Positions 5,386 to 12,333 of a DNA stretch of 12,912 nucleotides are shown here, piece after piece. The DNA is from Dehalococcoidia bacterium. GTDB lineage: Bacteria; Chloroflexota; Dehalococcoidia; Lucifugimonadales; SHYF01. The stretch spans positions 1-12,912 of the forward strand of contig SHYF01000036.1 of the NCBI GenBank assembly GCA_009692985.1. The letters run 5' to 3'. The position numbers and the translations under genes are program-made. The notes under the pieces were generated by a model, which was given only the letters and a program-made list of their open reading frames with translations, searched no databases and was not told the DNA's origin. Numbering within the stretch: the stretch's first letter is position 1; each line of letters starts with the position of its first letter.

Positions 5386-7038
5386 ATGAAAGGTGTCACA
5401 GCCATCGCCAACGTGTTGAAAATGGAAGGGGTAGAGTACCTCTTTTGCTTTCCATCCAACCCGATCATCGAGGCTGCCGCCGTGGCGGGCATTCGGCCCA
5501 TCCTGGCCCGAACGGAGCGCGGTGCCGTGAACATGGCCGACGGCTATTCCAGGATAGCTGGGGGAGGAAAGATAGGCGTGGTGGCCACCCAGTACGGGCC
5601 GGGGATAGAGAACGCCTTTGGGGGCGTGGCCCACGCCTATGCCGACAACATCCCTATCCTGCTGCTGCCCACAGGCACGGAGCGTGGGCGCACCGGAGTC
5701 CACCCCACATTCAGCGCTGTCCAGAACTACCAGGGCGTCACCAAGTGGGTTGAGCAGGTCAACATGGCCCGGCGCATCCCGGAGATGATGCGCCACGCCT
5801 TTACCAATCTCAGGACTGGGCGCACTGGGCCGGTGATGCTGGAGGTCCCGACGGACGTTGCGGGCGAGGAGATAGGCGAAGCAGACTTCTACTACCGGCC
5901 CGTCAAAGGCTCCAGAAGCGCGGGCGACCCCCAGGACGTGGCCGCCGCAGTGAAGTTGCTGCTGGCCGCCAAAGCGCCGGTGCTGCACGTTGGCCAGGGT
6001 GTGTTGGACTCCGAGGCTTGGAGCGAATTGCGGGAGTTTGCGGAGCTGGTGCAGGCCCCGGTCATGACAATCACCACTGGGAAGAGCGCCTTTCCTGAGG
6101 ATCATCCCCTTTCCATAGGCAACGGCGGCTCCACTGCCACGGGGATGGTGGACCACTTCCTGCGCAAGGCAGACCTGGTCTTTGGCATCGGGTCCAGCTT
6201 CTACGAGTCGTTGATGGTGACGCCCATTCCGACGGGCAAGGTGATGGTGCAGTGCACCGCCGACGAGCGCGACCTTAACAACGAGCACGCCCTGGCCTGC
6301 GCTGTCCTGGGGGACGCCAAGCTGGTGCTCCAGCAGCTCATTGAGGAGACGAAGAGGCAGGCGGGGACTCGCGGCCGGCCAAAGAACGAGGCCCTGGCCA
6401 GAGAGGTCAAGACGGCCAAGGATGAGTGGCTCCGACAGTGGATGCCCAAGCTCACATCAGCCGAAGTGCCAATCAATCCGTACCGTGTCATCTGGGACCT
6501 GATGCACACTGTGGACAGGGCCAAGACAATCGTCACCCACGACTCAGGCAACCCGCGCGACCAGATGACGCCCTTCTACGAGGCGATCTTCCCCAAGGGG
6601 TACATCGGCTGGGGCAACTCGACGCAGCTTGGATATTCGTTGGGCATCTCCATAGGCGCTAAGCTGGCGGCTCCTGACAAGACGGTGGTGCACCTGTTGG
6701 GAGACGCTGCTATTGGCATGGTGGGGCTGGACCTAGAAAGCGCTGTGCGGGCACAGGCCCCCATTATCACAATTGTGCTCAACAACGGCCTGATGGGTGG
6801 CTACCATCAGCGAATGCCAGCGGCCAGCGACCGGTACGGTAGCAACAAGCTGGGTGGCAACTACACCATGCTTGGCGAGTCCTTGGGCCTTTTCGCTGAG
6901 CGAGTGGAGCAGCCCGCTGAGATTGTGGCGGCCATCAAGCGTGCCATTGCGGCCAACCGGCAGGGTCAGTCTGCTCTGCTGGAGGTGATGACTCGGGAGG
7001 AGCCAGCCTTCTCGCGGGTGGAGTGGTCCAGCCACTAG
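5386..7038 (+). CDS. Thiamine-diphosphate-dependent enzyme, acetolactate synthase/decarboxylase fold
   Basis: This is a soluble 550-residue enzyme of the three-domain (Pyr, central, PP) ThDP family that includes acetolactate synthase, benzoylformate decarboxylase and oxalyl-CoA decarboxylase. Glu44 in RTERGAVNMADGYSR is the catalytic glutamate that activates thiamine. The PP domain has G439-D440-A and Asn466-Asn467 (LNNG), so the metal-binding Asp and the second Asn are 27 residues apart as in acetolactate synthase. The motif reads GDA, where GDG is commoner. Domain lengths are complete. The ATG at 5386 follows GAGAGAGGGC at the correct distance; the open frame upstream to 5269 would run across the stem-loop at 5288-5315 and is rejected. 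No small regulatory subunit or branched-chain amino-acid gene lies near, so a catabolic decarboxylase or lyase is more likely than anabolic acetolactate synthase. The substrate is unknown. Confidence 0.9.
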   Translation: MKGVTAIANVLKMEGVEYLFCFPSNPIIEAAAVAGIRPILARTERGAVNMADGYSRIAGGGKIGVVATQYGPGIENAFGGVAHAYADNIPILLLPTGTERGRTGVHPTFSAVQNYQGVTKWVEQVNMARRIPEMMRHAFTNLRTGRTGPVMLEVPTDVAGEEIGEADFYYRPVKGSRSAGDPQDVAAAVKLLLAAKAPVLHVGQGVLDSEAWSELREFAELVQAPVMTITTGKSAFPEDHPLSIGNGGSTATGMVDHFLRKADLVFGIGSSFYESLMVTPIPTGKVMVQCTADERDLNNEHALACAVLGDAKLVLQQLIEETKRQAGTRGRPKNEALAREVKTAKDEWLRQWMPKLTSAEVPINPYRVIWDLMHTVDRAKTIVTHDSGNPRDQMTPFYEAIFPKGYIGWGNSTQLGYSLGISIGAKLAAPDKTVVHLLGDAAIGMVGLDLESAVRAQAPIITIVLNNGLMGGYHQRMPAASDRYGSNKLGGNYTMLGESLGLFAERVEQPAEIVAAIKRAIAANRQGQSALLEVMTREEPAFSRVEWSSH

Positions 7039-7105
7039 CAGCCTGCGACCATTGTTGTTGTAGAAGTGTACAGTTGCAGTAGCCTGAACGGTAGGGCGAT
7101 GCTGT

Positions 7106-7142
7106 AGGGCCTTGCCCTTGGTGTACCACATTGACCCAAGGG
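7106..7142 (+). promoter_or_regulatory. Overlapping dyads in the leader of the COG4280-type gene
   Basis: AGGGC (7106-7110) can pair with GCCCT (7114-7118), or CCCTTGG (7115-7121) can pair with CCAAGGG (7136-7142). The two stems share 7115-7118 and exclude each other. They lie 35-70 nt before the ATG at 7177 and could be a leader switch or chance. Confidence 0.25.
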
Positions 7143-7176
7143 GATTGAGGGCCAAGCCAATCAACAGGGGGCAGCT

Positions 7177-7900
7177 ATGGGCAGCACCGTCTTGTTCATG
7201 ATTGCCGTGGTCGCCGCCAGCGCCGTAGAGATGGTGGAGGCAGTCACCATTGTGCTGGCGGTCGGCCATCGAGGGAGCACTTGTAGCGCTGGTCTTATTG
7301 GCACTGCTTGTGTTTGCCTTTGGGGCAACCCTCGGGAGGCTTGATCCCGCCCCGTTGCGCGTCGTGATTGGCAGCTTGCTCCTGATGTTTGGCCTGAAAT
7401 GGCTGCGGAAGGCAATCCTTCGCGCCTATGGACACAAGGACAAGCATGATGAGCAGGCCATCTTTGACCGCGAGGTGCAGGATCTGTCCAAGAGCAGTTC
7501 TATGGGCAAGGGTCTGCGAGACTCCGTTGGCTTTGTGATAAGCCTCAAGGGTGTATTCCTGGAAGGCGTGGAGGTCATTGTCATTAGCTTTGGAGCACCG
7601 TCGGGACGGCTTGGCCTGGCTGCTGCGGGAGCGCTGGTGACTGCGCTGGTAGTTGGAGTAATCGGCTTCTCCCTGGCGAAGCCCCTGTCCAAGGTGCCAA
7701 AAAATGCTCTGAAGTTGGGTGTGGCCAACATGCTCGTCACCTTTGGCACCTTCTGGGGTGGTGAAGGTCTGGGGATTGAATGGCCGTTGCAGGACGCCTT
7801 CATCTTAGTGCTGCTAGGCATATTCACCCTGGTCACTGTTGTATCCATTCCTATCCTGAGCAAGAGCCGCATAGCGTTGGAAAGGGTCCCACAAACATGA
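7177..7900 (+). pseudogene. COG4280-type multi-pass membrane protein, split by a frameshift
   Basis: The product would be an inner-membrane protein of the uncharacterised COG4280 kind. The first part starts at ATG 7177 after a good AGGGGG ribosome site and encodes 30 plausible residues including SAVEMVEAVTIVLAVG; this frame then becomes non-family-like and stops at 7344. The family sequence resumes in the next frame (7253 onward: WRSAIEGALVALVLLALLVFAFG...) and runs to 7898-7900. The switch lies within 7252-7267. About six membrane segments are visible, and the E-x-V-E motif of the first half (VEMVEAV) recurs in the second (LEGVEVI). The stop overlaps the next start by ATGA. It may be a true pseudogene, a programmed frameshift or an assembly error; the C-terminal frame has no sign of decay. 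Function is unknown; transport is a guess from the acidic membrane motifs. Confidence 0.75.
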
Positions 7901-8103
7901 CGAAATTGCTTAAGGGATTCGGCGCGTTCTGGTGGGACTTCTTTGTGGCCGATACGCCTGAGGTCATTATTGGAGTGGTCATCCTGATGGCGGCGGGACT
8001 GCTTATGGCAAAGGGCGCATCGGCGTGGGTCGTCATCATGCCAGTGGCAGTGGTGGTCATCCTGGGCATCAGCTTGCAGCTTGGACGGAAGAAGAGCAAA
8101 TAG
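7897..8103 (+). CDS. Small membrane protein coupled to the COG4280-type gene
   Basis: This 68-residue protein begins at ATG 7897, overlapping the preceding stop as ATGA, with GAAAGGG upstream. It has a short amphipathic start with an aromatic FWWDFFVADTPEV segment, two hydrophobic helices (about 23-38 and 42-60) and a basic tail GRKKSK, so the C-terminus is probably cytoplasmic. Small two-helix proteins of this shape are, as far as I recall, found next to COG4280 genes, which suggests a partner subunit of the same membrane system. It is too short for reliable homology by eye. Its intact state argues that the upstream frameshift is recent or not inactivating. The repeat element at 8111 follows directly as terminator. 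Confidence 0.65.
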   Translation: MTKLLKGFGAFWWDFFVADTPEVIIGVVILMAAGLLMAKGASAWVVIMPVAVVVILGISLQLGRKKSK

Positions 8104-8110
8104 GAAAGGG

Positions 8111-8176
8111 TGGGGGTCTGCGGGCACCCCCAGACCCCCACCAAATGGGCTTCGCCCCTCTGGACTCCCCTTTTCC
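8111..8176 (+). repeat. Intergenic repeat element, copy 2 (bidirectional terminator-like)
   Basis: TGGGGGTCTG (8111-8120) and CAGACCCCCA (8131-8140) form a perfect 10-bp stem around a 10-nt loop, followed by GGGC-TTC-GCCC (8147-8157), CTCTGGACTCCCC and TTTTCC. It is colinear with the copies at 4546 and 12266. It fills the gap between the convergent small membrane gene and dinB, so it could end transcription from both sides. Confidence 0.75.
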
Positions 8177-8185
8177 AAGAGCCTG

Positions 8186-9283
8186 CTAGTAACCTCTAGG
8201 AGGCTCGATAGAGTCGAAGAGGGATAGCTGCCTGGCTTCGGCGAAGTTGGATACGCCAACGCCCAGAAGGCGGAACCGCCGGCCTGGGAGCAGCTCCCGG
8301 CGCACCTGGCGCATTGCCACATCCTGGATGGCAGCCGCATCGTCCACCGGCAGTGCCAGCGTCAATGACCTGGTGAACGTTGTGAAGTCAGCCAGGCGTA
8401 TCTTCACAGTCACAGTTTTTCCTGCAACGCCTTCGTTCCGTAGCCGCTGTCCCACGCGCTGGCTGAGGCCGCTCAGTCGCTCCGCTATCTCTCCGGGGTC
8501 TTGTATGTCTTGAGCGAATGTGGTTTCCGCGCTTACTGACTTGACCACGTGCTCGGTGATGACGGGGCGGTGATCCTGGCCACGGCTCATGGCCAGTAGC
8601 TGCGGCTCCCACTTCCCAAATATCCTCAGCGCCCACACTTCGTCCTGGCGCGCCAGGTCGCCCAGGGTGGCGATGCCTTCTTTGGCCAGCCGCTCTTCTG
8701 CCTTTGGCCCAATGCCGGGAAGGCATCGCACCGGCAGGGGTGACAGGAACTGGTGCTCGGTGCCAGGCTCCACCACCACCAGGCCATCTGGCTTCCTTAG
8801 GTCGGAGGCTATCTTGGCCACTGACTTGGATGTGGCGGCGCCCACTGAGATGGTCAAGCCCACCTCGCTTTTCACCCGTTGCTTCAGGGTTCGCGCCACC
8901 TCGATAGGCATTAGACCTGCTGCCACCACATCGGTTATGTCCAAATACGCCTCATCCACGGACATAGGCTCCACCAGGGGCGTGATGGATAGAAAGATGT
9001 CCATCACCTGGCGGGAGACCTGGCGGTATCGTTGGAACCGCGGCGGGACCAAGATGGCGTGTGGGCAAAGGCTCAGGGCTGTGCGCATCGGCATGGCCGA
9101 ATGGACGCCATAGGCGCGCGCCTCGTAGGAGCAGGCGGCTACCACGCCTCGTTGCTGAGGGCTGCCGCCCACCAGCACTGGCTTGCCCCGCAGCTCTGGG
9201 CGGTCCATCTGCTCCACGGAGGAGAAGAAGGCATCAAGGTCGGCGTGGAGGATAGTGCGAATGGCTGTAGCGGTTGCTGTCAT
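8186..9283 (-). CDS. dinB: DNA polymerase IV (Y-family, DinB)
   Basis: This is an error-prone translesion polymerase that extends stalled or damaged primer ends. The 365-residue protein has the full Y-family core: HADLDAFFSSVE with metal-binding Asp15 and steric-gate position Phe20, SYEARAYGVHSAMP in the fingers, and MSVDEAYLDIT with catalytic Asp110 and Glu111. The thumb helix-hairpin-helix (PVRCLPGIGPKAEERLAKEGI) and little-finger domain follow. The C-terminus carries RQLSLFD, a textbook beta-clamp-binding motif. Length is normal. It lies 47 nt after the second MFS gene on the same strand and may be read through from that operon. The ATG at 9283 has no clear ribosome site and directly follows a GC hairpin arm (9284-9289). 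I see no SOS box that I can name. Confidence 0.96.
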   Translation of the reverse strand: MTATATAIRTILHADLDAFFSSVEQMDRPELRGKPVLVGGSPQQRGVVAACSYEARAYGVHSAMPMRTALSLCPHAILVPPRFQRYRQVSRQVMDIFLSITPLVEPMSVDEAYLDITDVVAAGLMPIEVARTLKQRVKSEVGLTISVGAATSKSVAKIASDLRKPDGLVVVEPGTEHQFLSPLPVRCLPGIGPKAEERLAKEGIATLGDLARQDEVWALRIFGKWEPQLLAMSRGQDHRPVITEHVVKSVSAETTFAQDIQDPGEIAERLSGLSQRVGQRLRNEGVAGKTVTVKIRLADFTTFTRSLTLALPVDDAAAIQDVAMRQVRRELLPGRRFRLLGVGVSNFAEARQLSLFDSIEPPRGY

Positions 9284-9308
9284 GCCGCCATTTTACAAGT
9301 GAGGCGGC
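9284..9308 (-). promoter_or_regulatory. Hairpin abutting the dinB start codon
   Basis: GCCGCC (9284-9289) and GGCGGC (9303-9308) form a 6-bp stem with a 13-nt loop. On the dinB transcript the 3' arm touches the ATG, so the ribosome-binding region would be inside the stem. The loop carries TAAAAT (9290-9295, minus strand), a possible -10 element without a good -35. Confidence 0.35.
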
Positions 9309-9330
9309 TTTCTAGCTAATGACTGGCGAA

Positions 9331-10701
9331 TCAGTCTGCCTTGCGAAAGGCAGGGAGGAAGACACCCACCAGCAGGGCGCCCGTGGCGCAAAGGCCTCCG
9401 AACAGGGCCAGAGCGTATGGGCCTCCCATCAAGGCGATGGCGAAGCCACCCATGCCAGCCCCCACGGTGCTGAATCCCCGGTCCAGATGCTGGAGGCCCA
9501 TCACCCGGCCCCGCAGCTCGTTGGGAGTCGCCTCCATCAGCAGGACGGTTTTCACCGCTGCTATTGCCGACTGCCCGACTCCTGCGATGACGATCAGCAG
9601 CATGGGCACCACCGGCAACGTCAGGCCGAGGACCGCTACCAGTGGGAGAATGGAGGTCAGTCCCAGCGTCGCCAGGAGCAGCCCGTAAAGGAACATGGCG
9701 ACAACGATCAGGAGCCCACGGCGCCGCAGCTTTTGTCCCACGGTGGCGACCGCTACTGCGCCAATCAGTGCCCCCACGCCAGAGACGGCCAAGAGAAGCC
9801 CAACACCTTGGGGGCCGAGGTCCATCACCTCGAGGGCGATCCAGGGCACAAAGACCTGCGTGTAGGGCATGGCGAAGCCGCTCTGGACGGCGAAGAGGAT
9901 GATTACCCCCAGTATGACAGGGTGGCGCCAGCAGAAGCGGAGACCCGTTACGAAGCTGGTGACCCACGACTCCTCTGTGTGCTCCACCCGTCCACCCTCG
10001 GGGACCCGGAGGAAGTAGGTTAACACCACGGCCGCGACGGAAGAGATGGCAACGGCCAGGTAGACGCCGCCGAAGGCCCGAGCGTCATGCTTGCCGAAGT
10101 CGAAGGCCGCCGCCCAGCCAGCGATGAGGAGTCCGGCGATGGAGGCGCTGATAATCCTGGTGACTTGCATGCTTCCCGTATTGAGGGCCACGGCGTTCAC
10201 CATCAGGTGTGGCGGCACCGTTGCGGGGAGGAGGGCCATGCGCGCTGGCTGATCGAAGACCTGAACAAAGCTCCTGAGAATGGCAGTGGCGTAGATATGC
10301 CACAGCTCCAGGTTTCCGGTAAGGATAATGGGCACGAAAACCACGTTGACCGCCATGCTCAGCCCCTTGGAGATCAGCATCAGGAGACGCCGGTCCATCC
10401 TGTCGGCCAGCATGCCGGCCACAGGGCCCATAAACAACGTCGGGAGTCCGCGTACCAGCGTGACCAGGCCCAGCTGTACCGCCGAGCCGGTCAAGGCTAT
10501 CACCAGGATAGGGCGGGCTACCAGGTCCATCCACAGTGAGAGGGAGTTGCTCAACTGGCCGGTGAGGATGAGCAGAAAGTTCCGGTAGGCCAGGGAGTGG
10601 AACGTGGGTGGGAGCCAGCGGGGTGGCTCCTTCCATGTCACCGAGGAGGTCGTGGCTGGTATCTCTTCCTCTAACAAACTAGGCGGATTGCGGTGCATCA
10701 T
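9331..10701 (-). CDS. Major facilitator superfamily exporter (MFS_3-like), second of a tandem pair
   Basis: This is a 12-helix inner-membrane proton-driven exporter, likely for drugs or siderophore-like compounds. The 456-residue product has an approximately 35-residue soluble lead with SVTWKEPPRWLPPTFHSL, then YRNFLLIL opening helix 1. Between helices 2 and 3 it has the MFS motif A as GMLADRMDRR with Asp100. NAVALNTGSMQVTRI in helix 5 is the counterpart of NAVALNNFGMNILRI in the neighbour, which shows that the two genes are paralogues. I chose the ATG at 10701, preceded by GGAG and GGGA; a GTG at 10713 and an ATG at 10698 are alternatives. It starts 24 nt after the stop of the upstream MFS gene, so the pair is one operon downstream of marR. 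The substrate is unknown. Confidence 0.9.
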   Translation of the reverse strand: MMHRNPPSLLEEEIPATTSSVTWKEPPRWLPPTFHSLAYRNFLLILTGQLSNSLSLWMDLVARPILVIALTGSAVQLGLVTLVRGLPTLFMGPVAGMLADRMDRRLLMLISKGLSMAVNVVFVPIILTGNLELWHIYATAILRSFVQVFDQPARMALLPATVPPHLMVNAVALNTGSMQVTRIISASIAGLLIAGWAAAFDFGKHDARAFGGVYLAVAISSVAAVVLTYFLRVPEGGRVEHTEESWVTSFVTGLRFCWRHPVILGVIILFAVQSGFAMPYTQVFVPWIALEVMDLGPQGVGLLLAVSGVGALIGAVAVATVGQKLRRRGLLIVVAMFLYGLLLATLGLTSILPLVAVLGLTLPVVPMLLIVIAGVGQSAIAAVKTVLLMEATPNELRGRVMGLQHLDRGFSTVGAGMGGFAIALMGGPYALALFGGLCATGALLVGVFLPAFRKAD

Positions 10702-10725
10702 TGTTATTCCCACTCCACCAGATAA

Positions 10726-12123
10726 TTAGTCGAGCTTTCGCATTCTGGGCGAAAAGGCTATGATCAGGATCACGAAAACCACCATGGCTATAGCCAGCCC
10801 GCCAACGGACCACTGGATGCCCACACGATCGGCCAGGACACCTGCGAAGAAGGCGCTGAAGCTGGTCAGGCCGAACTCCATCATGTACACGCTCATCACC
10901 CGGCCAAGGTACTGCTCCTCCGAGTAGGTCTGGAGAAGGGCGTTGGACAGGGTCATGCGCCCCGTCTGCCCCAGGCCCACGAAGATGATGAAGGCCACGG
11001 AGAGTGACCAAGACCTGGAAAATGAGAAGCCGATCAGGGCGAGGCCCAGGATGAGGCTGCTGAAGAGCAGTATGGCGCCCCGCTTCTTGTTGGGTAGAGA
11101 GGCCAGGGTTAAGGAGCCGACTATGGCCCCAATGCCTGAGAACATCATCAGGGTGCCCATCATAGTGGCTTTGCCCCCCAGAACGTCTACAGCAAAGACT
11201 GGTAGAAGCTGCATATAGGGCATGGAGCAAAGCACAACAAACAATGTGAATAGAAGGATTTGCAGAATGGTCGTATCGTGCCGGACATAGCGGAACCCCT
11301 CCCTCATGTCTGCCAAGGCACCGCGGCCTCGTAAGCTAATGGTCCCAGTGAGAGGCATTAGCACCACGAAGATAGTAGCCACGACATACAGGCCAGTCAT
11401 TAAGAAGTAGATGGTCTTAAAGCCCCACAGGTCAATCAAGATGCCAGCAGGCAACGGGGCCATAATCCGCAGGATGTTCATCCCGAAGTTATTCAGGGCG
11501 ACGGCGTTCATTATCTGGTCGCGGTTAACGAGCTCCGGAATGATGGCCGAACGGGAGGGCATCATGAACCCTTGTATAGCGCCCTTAACCAGAGAGACGC
11601 CTATCAGGATCCACCAGGAGTTGGGGTGCGCCGGGCTCAACCAGCCTACGGTCAGGACTAGGGCGATAAACAGGGCCACCACGGCAGACCCCAACTGGCC
11701 TATGAGCAGGAGGTACTTTTTCTGCACCCGGTCAGCCATTACGCCACCGTAGAGGGAGAGGAATAGCATGGGTATGGAGTTGGCCAGGGCCATCACTCCC
11801 AGAATGGTTGCCGAATGGGTTATCTGATAGATCAGATACGACCGGGCGATGAGTTCCATGTTCATGGCCGCCATCTGGCCCATCATGGAACCGTAGAAAA
11901 GGCGAAAATTGCGGCTCTTGAAGGAGGTGAAAGTCCGCAGGTTCTTTAGAGAGACGGGAGCCACTCCGCCACCGCGGCCCATCTCCATGCCCATGCCGTT
12001 GGCAGCACCGTTTCCTGCTGCCGCTTTACCACCCCCTTGCCGCCCTAACGGAGCTCCATTACCAGCCGTGATCTCTTGGGGCGTCTGCAACCCGTCGGTC
12101 TTTTCCGTGGTTTTAATATCCAT
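10726..12123 (-). CDS. Major facilitator superfamily exporter (MFS_3-like), first of a tandem pair
   Basis: This 465-residue MFS exporter precedes its paralogue and follows marR, the usual layout of ligand-regulated efflux. The N-terminal about 53 residues are soluble and Gly/Ala/Met-rich (roughly 20-53), unusual for this family, before SRNFRLFYGSMMGQ enters helix 1. Motif A is GGVMADRVQKK with Asp131; NAVALNNFGMNILRI in helix 5 and SEEQYLGRVMSVY in the second half are family hallmarks. I chose the ATG at 12123 (MDIKTTEK), with AGACAGG just upstream, over the open frame that extends to 12279. That extension runs over a palindrome and a repeat element and adds 52 residues of low-quality sequence, whereas 465 matches the 456 of the partner. 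The substrate is unknown; drug or metabolite efflux is inferred from MarR. Confidence 0.9.
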   Translation of the reverse strand: MDIKTTEKTDGLQTPQEITAGNGAPLGRQGGGKAAAGNGAANGMGMEMGRGGGVAPVSLKNLRTFTSFKSRNFRLFYGSMMGQMAAMNMELIARSYLIYQITHSATILGVMALANSIPMLFLSLYGGVMADRVQKKYLLLIGQLGSAVVALFIALVLTVGWLSPAHPNSWWILIGVSLVKGAIQGFMMPSRSAIIPELVNRDQIMNAVALNNFGMNILRIMAPLPAGILIDLWGFKTIYFLMTGLYVVATIFVVLMPLTGTISLRGRGALADMREGFRYVRHDTTILQILLFTLFVVLCSMPYMQLLPVFAVDVLGGKATMMGTLMMFSGIGAIVGSLTLASLPNKKRGAILLFSSLILGLALIGFSFSRSWSLSVAFIIFVGLGQTGRMTLSNALLQTYSEEQYLGRVMSVYMMEFGLTSFSAFFAGVLADRVGIQWSVGGLAIAMVVFVILIIAFSPRMRKLD

Positions 12124-12157
12124 TGCCTGTCTACTTGCCTTTCTAGGACGGGAATCT

Positions 12158-12212
12158 ATTCGTTTACCGAATGCCTGTTGGCCTTGGCCTCTAGCATGGA
12201 GTTGAAAAACTC
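12158..12212. promoter_or_regulatory. Two short dyads in the MFS leader
   Basis: ATTCG (12158-12162) and CGAAT (12168-12172) form a 15-bp dyad with a 5-nt centre. GAGTT (12199-12203), loop GAAA, AACTC (12208-12212) form a small hairpin. Both lie 35-90 nt upstream of the first MFS start and could be operator or leader structures. The arms are short enough to occur by chance. Confidence 0.25.
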
Positions 12213-12230
12213 TTTCGACCATCTCCCTGC

Positions 12231-12252
12231 CCCCTTCCTGGCCAGGAAGGGG
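12231..12252. repeat. 22-bp perfect palindrome
   Basis: The arm CCCCTTCCTGG (12231-12241) is followed at once by its exact reverse complement CCAGGAAGGGG (12242-12252), with no spacer. It sits between marR and the first MFS gene, 14 bp from repeat copy 3. It could be a binding site for a dimeric regulator, a cruciform or an RNA hairpin. Confidence 0.7.
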
Positions 12253-12265
12253 ATAAAGATTGGAT

Positions 12266-12325
12266 CTGTGGGACACCACCAGGCCCCCGTCAATAGGGCT
12301 TCGCCCCTCTGAACACCCCTTTCCC
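12266..12325 (+). repeat. Intergenic repeat element, copy 3 (diverged)
   Basis: The third copy has GTGGGACACCACC in place of the strong first stem (12269-12281), then the conserved GGGC-TTC-GCCC hairpin (12296-12306), CTCTGAACACCCC and TTTCCC. Orientation is the same as the other two. It lies just after the marR stop, but read from marR its T-rich end is on the wrong side, so terminator use there is doubtful. Confidence 0.65.
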
Positions 12326-12333
12326 GTAGCGTT

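Noticed and set aside
5380..6288. Open frame of 302 codons on the minus strand
   Set aside because: It is antisense to the ThDP enzyme gene, its translation has no recognisable motif, and the plus-strand frame has full catalytic motifs.
7426..8340. Open frame of 304 codons on the minus strand
   Set aside because: It runs across the COG4280-type gene, the small membrane gene, a repeat element and the 3' end of dinB; a product of GC-rich composition, not a gene.
9319..10023. Open frame of 234 codons on the plus strand
   Set aside because: It is antisense to the second MFS gene and its translation is polar, Gln/His-rich and without domain features.
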